Source: Paracoccus xiamenensis
Lineage (GTDB): Bacteria > Pseudomonadota > Alphaproteobacteria > Rhodobacterales > Rhodobacteraceae
Length of the DNA: 64,000 nt
NCBI RefSeq assembly: GCF_011308835.1
Contig: NZ_JAAOHY010000003.1
Location: 62,001-126,000 of the forward strand
Direction of reading: 5' to 3'
Shown here: positions 47,312 to 55,499 of the stretch, piece by piece
How positions within the stretch are numbered: the stretch's first letter is position 1
How the letters are laid out: each line of letters begins with the position of its first letter
Notes under the pieces: model-generated
Databases searched by the model: none
What the model was told of the DNA's origin: nothing
Seen by the model: the letters and a program-made list of their open reading frames with translations, nothing else
Made by a program: the position numbers and the translations under genes

Positions 47312-48574
47312 TTAAGGCTTCAGCGTTCCCGATTGTTCCTGACATGCGGCCGCTCGGGCCAGCCCGTCGACCACCGCGGTAAAGACATCGGCCTTGCGCA
47401 ACCGGGCCTGCGGAAACAGCACACTGATATCCGCAGCAACGAACTGCATCAGGCTGGAACCGCCCACCAGAACCACCTCGCCAATCGCAGCGGGGGCGAC
47501 CTGCGCCGAGGCGATGGTGTCGGCCATCGCCTGCCGCACCCCGTCTCGATAAGCTGCCAGCGCCTCGTCAAGGCTGGCGGCGGTGACCAGTGCCGAAAGG
47601 CCCGGCTCGACCGTTTCCAAGAGAATGCGCCCCTTGCCTTCGGGGCCGTTGGCCGCGATCTTCCCACGCTCGACCGCGAAGGCCAAATCATGGCCGGTCT
47701 CATCCTCGATCACCGCCCGGAACCGAGACATCGCAGGGCGGTCCACCGCCATGCGGGCCATGTCGGCCGCCAGCCGGCGCGTCTCTTGCGTGTACAGGAA
47801 CGGGATGCGTGCCCAGGTGGCAAGATCGACATAGGGCGCACGCGGGACCGGCAGAAGTTCATCACCCATGACCCGGCGCAATTGGCCGCCAAGGCCCAGA
47901 AGGGGCATGGCATGGGTCAACGAAACAGACTGGTCGAAATCGGTCCCACCCAGCCTGATGCCGTGGCTGGCGAGGATATCCAGCTGACCCGCCCGGCTGC
48001 GGAAAACCGAGAAGTCCGAGGTGCCGCCGCCGATATCGACCACCAGCCCCAGAGCCTCGCCGGGAACAGGGCGATGACTGGCAAGCGCCGCCGCCTCGGG
48101 CTCTGCCATGAAGGCGACTTCCTCGAAACCTGCGTCCAAGTAGCAGGCGCGTAGGTCGGCCTCGGCCTGTGCGTCCTTGGAGGGGTCATTGGTGTGAAAA
48201 TGAACGGGCCGTCCCGACAGGACGCGCCGCAGCGGCATGCCGGCTGTGGCCTCTGCCCTTTCGCGCAACTCTGCCAGAAAGGCCGCGATGATATCGGCCA
48301 GCGTGCGCCTGCGCCCGCCGATCAGCCGGGATTCACTCATCAACGGCAGACCAAGCGCGCTTTTCAGCGCCCGCATGTATCGCCCCTCTTGGCCGGCAAT
48401 CAAGGCATCAGCGGCGGCAGCACCGATCAGCATGTCGCCCCTACCCGCGGGAAAGAACACTGCTGTGGGCAGCGTGTCGCCGCCGTCTTCCATGGGAAGC
48501 CTGGAAGCTCTGCCCGGCCAGGACAGCGCCACCGCCGAATTCGAGGTGCCAAAGTCAATTGCCAGCGTCTGCAT
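47312..48574 (-). CDS. Hsp70-family (YegD-like) ATPase
   Basis: A 420-residue actin-like ATPase from the ATG at 48574. The phosphate-1 loop is AIDFGTSNSAVAL and phosphate-2 is LVVDIGGGTSDFSVF. It is close to E. coli YegD in length and lacks the DnaK substrate-binding domain. A role as a non-canonical chaperone is suspected but its client is unknown. No dnaJ or grpE partner is seen nearby. Confidence 0.85.
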   Translation of the reverse strand: MQTLAIDFGTSNSAVALSWPGRASRLPMEDGGDTLPTAVFFPAGRGDMLIGAAAADALIAGQEGRYMRALKSALGLPLMSESRLIGGRRRTLADIIAAFLAELRERAEATAGMPLRRVLSGRPVHFHTNDPSKDAQAEADLRACYLDAGFEEVAFMAEPEAAALASHRPVPGEALGLVVDIGGGTSDFSVFRSRAGQLDILASHGIRLGGTDFDQSVSLTHAMPLLGLGGQLRRVMGDELLPVPRAPYVDLATWARIPFLYTQETRRLAADMARMAVDRPAMSRFRAVIEDETGHDLAFAVERGKIAANGPEGKGRILLETVEPGLSALVTAASLDEALAAYRDGVRQAMADTIASAQVAPAAIGEVVLVGGSSLMQFVAADISVLFPQARLRKADVFTAVVDGLARAAACQEQSGTLKP

Positions 48575-48591
48575 CCCGAACCCACCTTTCG

Positions 48592-48828
48592 TCAAAGCCC
48601 GATCCGATAGTCGAGCCCGCCTTTGATCGCAAGACGGTCAGGCCGCAGCTTGTTCGCGCCAGCTGCATTGAGAAACGCCAAGAGCCGCCGCCCGTCCTTC
48701 GGGCAGAGGCTCTCCGCCAGATGCCACATGACGACCCCATGGAATCCCTGCCCGAAAAGCGTGGGTTTCGGGCAACCCGACCAATGCGACAGGAAGCGTG
48801 GCAGCAGCACTGGCAGGGCGCCGGCCAC
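48592..48828 (-). CDS. Hypothetical 78-residue protein ahead of the Hsp70-like gene
   Basis: The frame starts at a GTG and ends 17 bases before the Hsp70-like ATG in the same direction, a spacing that would suit co-translation. Third codon positions are GC-rich as in real genes here. The C-terminus GANKLRPDRLAIKGGLDYRI looks ordered, but no family is recognised and no clear ribosome site precedes the GTG. It may be a short gene or the tail of a lost one. Confidence 0.3.
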   Translation of the reverse strand: MAGALPVLLPRFLSHWSGCPKPTLFGQGFHGVVMWHLAESLCPKDGRRLLAFLNAAGANKLRPDRLAIKGGLDYRIGL

Positions 48829-48952
48829 CGGAGGCAGCCTGCCGTCAGCGGGTCGGCCAATCAGATGTCAGATACGACCTCCTCTCCATGCCCGGGGCCT
48901 TCTCAGCAAGCCTCAAAACCGGGCCGCGCGCCCGCCAACGAAGGTTGTCTGC

Positions 48953-48992
48953 TCGCATCGCATCGCATCGCATCGCATCGCATCGCATCGCG
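48953..48992. repeat. Pentanucleotide tandem repeat, (TCGCA)7 plus a variant unit
   Basis: Seven perfect TCGCA units followed by TCGCG. Unit length is not a multiple of three, so copy-number change would shift any reading frame through it. On the minus strand each unit can supply an ATG (CGATG). It lies between the diguanylate cyclase stop and the 78-residue frame. Confidence 0.9.
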
Positions 48993-49078
48993 GACCCGAC
49001 GTTCATCCCGACACGGGGCAACAGGCATTATTTTCCAAATCCCGGCGAAGCTTTCATCCCCAAATGGGCAGCCCGAAA

Positions 49079-49993
49079 TTATGCCTCATCGAACTGAATG
49101 CCCGTGATCTGATTTCGGCCCTCATTCTTGCTGTCGTAAAGCATCCTATCGGCGGTTTCGAACCACGCTTTCATTCGCAAGTCGGGTGCGCAGCGCCGGA
49201 CCGCAACGCCGATGCTGATGGTGACCACGGGCGCACAAGACGATCCCGCATGCGGGATCGCCAATGCCTCAACCTGGCTGCGCAGCAACTCGGCCAGATG
49301 CATGGCGCCATCATAGCCCGTTCGCGGCAAGACGCAGGCAAACTCCTCGCCACCGTAACGCACGCACATGTCACCGCCGCGCCGCATCGCTGCCCCAAGC
49401 GCCTCGGCCACTGCGGCGATGCAACGATCACCTTCAAGGTGCCCATACATATCATTGAATTGCTTGAAGTAATCGATATCCATAAGAAGAATGGATAACT
49501 CTTCCCGTGACCGCGCGAGCCGTGTCATTTCCTCGGCCAGCAGGGCTTCCAGCATGCGGCGGTTGCCGAGGCCCGTCAGCGGGTCGATCAGCGCCTGATT
49601 GGCAAGTTGATCCCGCATTCGCTTCAGGCTCACGTGATTACTTACTCGGCAGCGCAGGGAAACAGGCTGGACGGGCTTGGTGACATAGTCGATCGCACCA
49701 ACGGACAATCCCCTGATCTCGCATTCAACGGAATCGAGCCCGGTCGTAAAGATAACCGGAACGTTGGCCAAATCAGGGTCGAGTTTGATACGCCGGCAGG
49801 TTTCGTACCCGTCCATACCCTGCATGACCACGTCGAGGAGGATCAGATCAAGCTGCGAACACTGCGCAATTCCGATCGCTTGCTCGCCCGATCGGGCAAA
49901 CAGGATTTCGTAATCATCTTCGAGTATGGCGCCGATCATCTCGATATTGGCGATCTCGTCGTCGACAATCATAATCACAGGCTTGCTGTTCAT
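49079..49993 (-). CDS. Response regulator with diguanylate cyclase output (REC-GGDEF)
   Basis: A 304-residue protein. The receiver domain has the DDE pair near residue 11, phospho-Asp D54 in LILLDVVMQGMDG and K107 in TKPVQP. The GGDEF domain has the active-site loop GGEEF (214-218), and R205-G-G-D208 five residues before it is an intact inhibitory I-site. It should make cyclic di-GMP when phosphorylated and be feedback-inhibited. It overlaps the hybrid kinase by ATGA, so that kinase is its likely partner. Confidence 0.93.
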   Translation of the reverse strand: MNSKPVIMIVDDEIANIEMIGAILEDDYEILFARSGEQAIGIAQCSQLDLILLDVVMQGMDGYETCRRIKLDPDLANVPVIFTTGLDSVECEIRGLSVGAIDYVTKPVQPVSLRCRVSNHVSLKRMRDQLANQALIDPLTGLGNRRMLEALLAEEMTRLARSREELSILLMDIDYFKQFNDMYGHLEGDRCIAAVAEALGAAMRRGGDMCVRYGGEEFACVLPRTGYDGAMHLAELLRSQVEALAIPHAGSSCAPVVTISIGVAVRRCAPDLRMKAWFETADRMLYDSKNEGRNQITGIQFDEA

Positions 49994-52830
49994 GCAGACA
50001 GACCCCTGAGGCCCTCCTCAGGGGGCGGATATGCTGCATCCAGCAGGCTCAGCGCTTCGTCATATTCAAGCCGCATGATCGCCGCACCAAGCGGATCAGC
50101 GTCCTGTTCGCGGGATGTCATCCCTATCGCCTCTGCATAGCGGACGAAGCCTTTTCTGGCTGAGAGACTTCGCCGGCAAATCTGATCGCGAAGCGCATCG
50201 CGCGCGCTGGCGGTCGCTACCGGATCAGTCGTGCACCCCATTCCAATCTGCGCACGGAGGCGACGGTCTTCTTCTGCGATCCCGTCCAGCCGGTCCACTG
50301 CCGCAATGGCAGCCCGCACAGCATCATCCAGATCAAGCAGCAGATCGGCAATCTGTGCTTCTCGCCCCGAGCGGGCAAGTTCTTCCAACTGGCGCGCGAT
50401 GCTGCTGACATCGCCCAACCCCAGCGAGGCCGCCACTCCCCTCAGCCCATGGGCGAGATGCATCGCCTCATCTGTACGGCCAGCTTCAAGCTGCCCCGAC
50501 AAGCGCCCGCAGATATCGGCATAGTTGTCCCTGAACCCCAGGATAAGGCGACGCAGCAGGTCGCGCTTACCATTGACCCTTACCAGGGCTGTCGAAATGT
50601 CGAATGGCCGCAGGTCATCAGGCAAATCTGGCGCGGTACCGCTCTCGAAGCTTGGAATCGCCGGTCCAGCGGTGGCCGTTCCCAGCCAGCGCTCCAATGC
50701 CTGGATAAGAACGGGCGGATCGATCGGCTTGGAGACGTGGTCATTCATCCCGGCGTCAAGGCAGCGCCTGCGATCCTCCTCATAGGCATGAGCGGTCATG
50801 GCGATGATTGGCAAGCGTTCCTTCGACCAATTCTGGCGGATCCGGCGGGTCGCGCTGACCCCGTCCATCACAGGCATCTGCACGTCCATCAGCACTGCCG
50901 CATAGCCGGTACTATCCGCTTCGAGCATTTCGCAGGCGATGCGGCCATTCTCGGCGCAATCCACCACAAGCCCTGCGGCATGAAGCAGCTCAACGGCGAT
51001 TTCCCGGTTGATTTCATTGTCCTCGGCCAGCAGCACGCGGTTTCCCTGCAGGTCAAGGGGAAGCTGTGCGGCACTTGCATCCGGCCCCGCATCCATACTG
51101 GCTTGACTGTTCGCGGTCGCGAACAGCTCGCCCAACGTCATTTCCAGCCGCTCCGCATCGACCGGCTTGCTTAGGAAAGCACCAACATTTTCGCCCTCCC
51201 CTTGATGAATACATTCATCGAGATCATGTGCCGTCATCATCACAATTGCGGGCTCAGGCATGCCTGCGCAATCCCGGCGCAGGCGCCGCAGGGTATCGAA
51301 CCCATTCAGATCAGGCATCTTCCAGTCGATCATCAAAAGGTCGTAGGGACGACCGGCCTCGGCCGCGCGCTGCAGCATCTCGATCGCCTTCGGGCCAGAA
51401 CTCGCCAGATCGGCCTGCATGTGCATCCGCGCAAACAATTCCTGAATGATCTGGCGCGCCGCCGGATTGTCGTCGGTCACCAGAATGCGCAGCTGTCCCA
51501 GTGTAGAAATCGTGCTGGGGACGGCGGCGGCGCGGGTCCGGGCCACGCGCATCCGCACCAGAAATGTAAAGGTGCTGCCGGTGTCAGGCGTGCTTTCGAC
51601 GCCGATCCAGCCCGCCATTTGTTCCACGATCTGCCGGCAGATCGCCAGCCCCAGCCCTGTCCCGCCAAAACGTCGCGTCGTCGATGCATCCGCCTGAGCG
51701 AAGGAATTGAATAGCATTCCTTGCTGTGCCTCGGTCAGGCCGATACCGGTATCCTGCACCGTACAGCGTATTCCGGCGATGCCGTCATTCAGTTCGACCA
51801 TCTCGGCGGTCAGCGTGATGCGCCCTTCCTGCGTGAACTTGATCGCATTGCTGAGCAGGTTCAGGATGACCTGATTGAAACGCATGTCGTCACCGATCAG
51901 GGCCGGAGGGATATTGCTATCGATATGCACCGCGACCCTCAGCCCCTTCGCATGGGCGGATTCAGACACCATCTGCAGCTGGCTTCCGATTGCCGCGCGA
52001 AGATCGAATTCACGTTCGTCGAATTCCAGCTTGCCAGCCTCGATCTTCGAAAAATCCAGGACATCGTTGATCAACCGCAGCAACGAGACGCCAGCGCTGT
52101 TGATCTTGCCGACCTGATCCTTGTGGCGCCGTTCCAGCGGGGCGCGCTGCAGCAGATGAGAGAAGCCCAGGATGGCATTGATCGGCGTGCGGATTTCGTG
52201 GCTGATATTGGCCAGGAACATGCTTTTGGCACGGCTTGCGGCTTCTGCCTCGCGGGTGCGCTCCTCCAGCGCTGCACCTTTCTGAACAAGCTCGTCACGC
52301 AGGCCCGCCATCCGCGCAAAGGTCTGCTGCACCATGTTCACGACCCATAGCAGCACCAACATCTGAAAGACGACGATAACCGCATGCAGCAAGACCCGAG
52401 CGAGGTCACCCGAACCCGGAAAAACCGCAAACGGCAGCAGGTAGAGCAGCACCAGGTGATGCGTGGCGGTCAGCAGCGCCCCGAAAAAGATCTGGCCGCG
52501 ATCGAACCACGCAATGTTAAGCGCCAGAACCGCGAAAAAGTACATATGCATGTCCATCTGCCACGGATGGCCGGTAAACAGCAGCAAAAGCAGCGCCGGC
52601 TCGGCGATCAGGGCTACAGTCGCGACATTGCGGACGGCTGGACTGATGCCAAGGCGCAGGAACATCACCTGATAGGTCACGGCAATCAGGGCCGCGCTCG
52701 CCATGGCCGCGGGTACTGACAGCGCCTTGTTCCACAGCGCGGCAAGTCCCATCAGCGGAACATGCGCCCAAAGCAGCCACACCAGAAGCGCGCCATATCG
52801 TTCGCGCAGCCTGTCCAGTTCTGCGATCAT
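49990..52830 (-). CDS. Membrane hybrid histidine kinase with two REC domains and Hpt
   Basis: A 946-residue phosphorelay kinase. About six transmembrane helices (residues 12-165) include a conserved-looking [13 protein letters not shown] and [13 protein letters not shown] coiled-coil leads to HisKA with H211 in SHEIRTP, then HATPase ([14 protein letters not shown]-like region and [10 protein letters not shown]). Two receiver domains follow ([13 protein letters not shown] and [12 protein letters not shown]), then an Hpt domain with [15 protein letters not shown]. Roughly 80 more residues have no clear domain. It sits between a small membrane protein and the diguanylate cyclase, to which it probably sends phosphate. 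Confidence 0.92.
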   Translation of the reverse strand: MIAELDRLRERYGALLVWLLWAHVPLMGLAALWNKALSVPAAMASAALIAVTYQVMFLRLGISPAVRNVATVALIAEPALLLLLFTGHPWQMDMHMYFFAVLALNIAWFDRGQIFFGALLTATHHLVLLYLLPFAVFPGSGDLARVLLHAVIVVFQMLVLLWVVNMVQQTFARMAGLRDELVQKGAALEERTREAEAASRAKSMFLANISHEIRTPINAILGFSHLLQRAPLERRHKDQVGKINSAGVSLLRLINDVLDFSKIEAGKLEFDEREFDLRAAIGSQLQMVSESAHAKGLRVAVHIDSNIPPALIGDDMRFNQVILNLLSNAIKFTQEGRITLTAEMVELNDGIAGIRCTVQDTGIGLTEAQQGMLFNSFAQADASTTRRFGGTGLGLAICRQIVEQMAGWIGVESTPDTGSTFTFLVRMRVARTRAAAVPSTISTLGQLRILVTDDNPAARQIIQELFARMHMQADLASSGPKAIEMLQRAAEAGRPYDLLMIDWKMPDLNGFDTLRRLRRDCAGMPEPAIVMMTAHDLDECIHQGEGENVGAFLSKPVDAERLEMTLGELFATANSQASMDAGPDASAAQLPLDLQGNRVLLAEDNEINREIAVELLHAAGLVVDCAENGRIACEMLEADSTGYAAVLMDVQMPVMDGVSATRRIRQNWSKERLPIIAMTAHAYEEDRRRCLDAGMNDHVSKPIDPPVLIQALERWLGTATAGPAIPSFESGTAPDLPDDLRPFDISTALVRVNGKRDLLRRLILGFRDNYADICGRLSGQLEAGRTDEAMHLAHGLRGVAASLGLGDVSSIARQLEELARSGREAQIADLLLDLDDAVRAAIAAVDRLDGIAEEDRRLRAQIGMGCTTDPVATASARDALRDQICRRSLSARKGFVRYAEAIGMTSREQDADPLGAAIMRLEYDEALSLLDAAYPPPEEGLRGLSA

Positions 52831-53132
52831 GGCAGTTTCCCTTTCGCGTCGCCCGAACAGCCCAGCAGGGCCGGCGCGGGAAGCACCAGCCAGGCCCCCT
52901 GTTTTCGCATCTCCACACCGAAATCAGGTCGGGCCGCCATGGCGACGGCAAGAAACGGCACTGCGCCAAAGCCGACCACCCCGCCATCGGCCCGAAAGAC
53001 CATTTCCATCATTTCTGCGCGCCCGCTCCACGGGGCGGACAGGACGAGGTATTGCCCACCGGCACCCTTGACGAGAAAAGTCGCGACGATCAGCGCGATA
53101 AAGCCGGACGCCGCAAGAAACAGGGCGGGCAA
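52827..53132 (-). CDS. Small membrane protein of unknown function
   Basis: A 101-residue protein from a TTG at 53132 with GAAGG five bases upstream. One N-terminal hydrophobic helix (LFLAASGFIALIVATFLV) is followed by about 75 residues, many apolar. In frame further up is an ATC (53198) six bases after a perfect AAGGAG, which would give 123 residues if ATC can start. It overlaps the hybrid kinase by ATGA, so it may be an accessory to that sensor. No family is recognised. Confidence 0.6.
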   Translation of the reverse strand: MPALFLAASGFIALIVATFLVKGAGGQYLVLSAPWSGRAEMMEMVFRADGGVVGFGAVPFLAVAMAARPDFGVEMRKQGAWLVLPAPALLGCSGDAKGKLP

Positions 53133-53489
53133 AAACGCCTTCAGACCGCCATCATTCGTCCTGGCGATCTCGCTTCGCGATGAGATGTTGCGGAAGATGG
53201 CCGTCTCCTTCCATGCCGTTCGTTTCCGTGTTTGTTCCCAGACTCCTACTAAGAATATGTAATTGAAACGTTAGCGAGCCAACGCAAAGCCACCACGATT
53301 TTATTACGGTTTGATCTATTAACTCTTTCCGCTAACCCTATATTCCTGCCTCGATCCGGGTCGCTAGAAGGTCGTTCTCGCAACCCGCCAGCAGCCACCG
53401 GGCGCTTCGCCCAGGCTGCTATGGTTGCGCTTGCAAACCGCCCCGCAAGGTGGCGAAATATTGGTCGAGCACCGGACAGGATGACCTTT
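53133..53489. promoter_or_regulatory. Divergent promoter region between the sensor operon and the hydrolase
   Basis: A non-coding stretch of about 350 bases with an AT-rich block at 53250-53345, unusual for this genome. It separates the leftward sensor operon from the rightward hydrolase and so should hold both promoters. No clear -35/-10 pair could be assigned by eye. Confidence 0.4.
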
Positions 53490-54239
53490 ATGACTGCCCA
53501 ATCCCAGACTTGGACCAGCCGCGCATCGCGCACCGAAATTTCGACGAGCTTGGGAATTATCCCGATGGTCGTGGCGTCGGCGACGAATGCGGCGCACGGT
53601 ACGGTGCTGCTGGTTCATGGCCGTAACGGTGCGCCGGGGCAGGACCAGATCGCGGAAATTGCAGAAGCCTATCTGGCGCGCGGCTGGCGCGTCGCCGCGC
53701 CAGAGCTGCCCAACTCGATCGCGCTTCCCAATTCTGGCCCGCCCGAGCAGGTCACCTTCAGCCGCCACAGCCGGGCGACCGCCGAGGCCTGGGCCTGGCT
53801 GGCCGGCAAATGGCCCGACGCGCCGCGCGCGCTTGCCGGTCACAGCATAGGCGCTTTTGCCATAGCGCAGCTGGCGGGCGACGCGCCCGAGGCGCATCAC
53901 CTGCTGGCTGTCTCCCCACCTGTTTCCGGCATGGTACTGCTGTCGGCGCGTGAAGCCATGGGCCCCGCCGCGATCGAGGCCGTGCAGCGCGAGGCGCCGT
54001 TATTTCTGGCCGAAATGCCCGTCGCCGATGCTTCTGCTTCGTTGGCGCGCAGCCCAGCACCGCTTGCCGTCGTGACCGGGGCCGAGGATGGGCTGGTGCG
54101 CTTGGCGGACGCCCGCGCCTATTTCAACACCGCCCCCAATGGCCGCTTTTTCGGGGCCTTGCCAAACGAACATCACTGCCCCGCCGGTCCCGCCTGCGCC
54201 CAGATGCTGCAAGCGGCACTGGCGGCGCTCGGGGCCTGA
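53490..54239 (+). CDS. Alpha/beta hydrolase family protein
   Basis: A 249-residue hydrolase from the ATG at 53490 (AGGA nine bases before); an ATG three codons earlier is also possible. The first strand reads TVLLVHGRNG, the nucleophile elbow is GHSIGAF, an acidic residue lies in VTGAEDGLV and the late NEHHCPAG may hold the catalytic histidine. No signal peptide. It resembles dienelactone hydrolase-like and small esterase proteins; the substrate is unknown. It converges on the glucanase cluster. Confidence 0.75.
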   Translation: MTAQSQTWTSRASRTEISTSLGIIPMVVASATNAAHGTVLLVHGRNGAPGQDQIAEIAEAYLARGWRVAAPELPNSIALPNSGPPEQVTFSRHSRATAEAWAWLAGKWPDAPRALAGHSIGAFAIAQLAGDAPEAHHLLAVSPPVSGMVLLSAREAMGPAAIEAVQREAPLFLAEMPVADASASLARSPAPLAVVTGAEDGLVRLADARAYFNTAPNGRFFGALPNEHHCPAGPACAQMLQAALAALGA

Positions 54240-54242
54240 GCG

Positions 54243-55499
54243 TCAGGCGATTGCCGGATCCAGCCAGGGCGCGGTGAACCCCAGCGCGCGCAGGCCGCGC
54301 TGAACCTCTGCCCGGCCCGAAACGAGCCGCCACAGCAGGCCCGAGCGGTAATTCTCCAGCCCGATGACGATGGGGGCCTGGTCGATGGCCAGCCGGCTTT
54401 CCGCGACCCAGTCATGGGTCAGGTTGAAGGCGTCTACAAAACCCGCCTCGCCCCAGATGCGCCCGCCCAGATCGTCGTGCAAATAGCGCAGCACCACCAT
54501 CGCCTCGGCTGGGGCAAAGGGCAGCGAGGACAGCGCTGCGGTCGGTGTAATAGTGCCGGTATCCTCGGTCGGAGAATGGGCGACATAGCCGCGCGGATCG
54601 TAGCTGGCGGTCAGGCCCCAGCAATCCGGCCCATAGCCGGCCCAGCCATGGGGGTTCAGCAGGCAGTGGTGGCGGTTGACCAAGGCGTGGGCGCGCGCCT
54701 GGATGCCGTAATCGGCATAGGCGTCGCGCAGCCCGCGCGGGTCGATGCCCAGAAACGGGTATTGCGACAAAAACAGCGGCCCGCCCCAATCGGGACCAAG
54801 CGGCAGCACTGTGCCGCCATAGTCGCGCCCGTTTCGAAAGGCGGGCGCGGTGGCCCAGCTTTGGTGATAGGACGCCGCCGGGATCGGGTGGCTGCGCGAT
54901 CCGGCGGCAAGGACGAAGACCGGAAGGGCCTCGTTCCAGCCCCGGACCGGCAGGGCATTGGCAGGCCAAGGCCGGTCGGGGTGGTGGTGCCACATGAGTG
55001 CGCCGTCCTCGCGCAGATGGGCGGCCCAGTTGACACTGTCATAAAGGGCTGCGATCCGCCGGCCAAGCTCGGGTTCTTCATGGAAATAGGCGGCGGCGCC
55101 CAGCAGGCCCAGCATCAGGAAGGCAGTCTCGACCAGATCGCCGCCATCGTCACCCGGCGAGAAAGGCTGAACGCGCCCGGTGGTGCCGTTCAGGAAATGC
55201 GGAAACACGCCGTCGAAACGGTCGGCACCTTCCAGAAATCCGGTCAGCCGCGCCACCCGGTCAAGGATCTGTTGCCGGGGACGCCAGCCGCGCTCGGCGG
55301 CGACGATCTGGGCCAGCAGGCCAAAGCCGGTGCCGCCGGTGGTAACGGTTTCGTGGATGTCATAACCGTGGCTGCCGCCGCTACGCTCTCGCGCCATGCC
55401 GCTGACAGGGTGGCTCCAATCCAGAAAATACAGCGCCGTCGCTTGCGCCACGCGGTCACGCAGGGCGGCGTCATCAAGACCGCGGATCAGCTGAGCCAT
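54243..55499 (-). CDS. Glucoamylase-like (GH144-type) glycoside hydrolase
   Basis: A 418-residue protein, probably an (alpha/alpha)6 barrel of the PF10091 glycoamylase-like family that includes GH144 endo-beta-1,2-glucanases. Typical features are FLDWSHPVSGMARERS, VTTGGTGFGLLAQIVAAER, SQYPFLGIDPRG and SYDPRGYVAHSP. The ATG at 55499 lies just inside the end of the GH3 gene (13-base overlap). No signal peptide is visible, so it would act in the cytoplasm. With the GH3 partner it suggests breakdown of a beta-glucan, perhaps beta-1,2-linked. Confidence 0.72.
   Translation of the reverse strand: MAQLIRGLDDAALRDRVAQATALYFLDWSHPVSGMARERSGGSHGYDIHETVTTGGTGFGLLAQIVAAERGWRPRQQILDRVARLTGFLEGADRFDGVFPHFLNGTTGRVQPFSPGDDGGDLVETAFLMLGLLGAAAYFHEEPELGRRIAALYDSVNWAAHLREDGALMWHHHPDRPWPANALPVRGWNEALPVFVLAAGSRSHPIPAASYHQSWATAPAFRNGRDYGGTVLPLGPDWGGPLFLSQYPFLGIDPRGLRDAYADYGIQARAHALVNRHHCLLNPHGWAGYGPDCWGLTASYDPRGYVAHSPTEDTGTITPTAALSSLPFAPAEAMVVLRYLHDDLGGRIWGEAGFVDAFNLTHDWVAESRLAIDQAPIVIGLENYRSGLLWRLVSGRAEVQRGLRALGFTAPWLDPAIA

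Larger units (their letters stand above)
48575..49078. other. Gap between yegD-like and diguanylate cyclase genes, with tandem repeat
   Basis: About 500 bases holding a possible 78-residue minus-strand frame (48592-48828) and a pentanucleotide repeat (48953-48992). Overlapping plus-strand frames running through the repeat give low-complexity Ser-His-Arg-Ile-Ala strings and are not credible genes. Confidence 0.5.

Noticed and set aside
48953-48992. CRISPR array.
   Set aside because: The units are five bases and contiguous with no spacers; it is a simple tandem repeat.
48559-49107. Plus-strand protein running through the pentanucleotide repeat.
   Set aside because: Its sequence through the repeat is a low-complexity Ser-His-Arg-Ile-Ala string, and it overlaps genes on the other strand.
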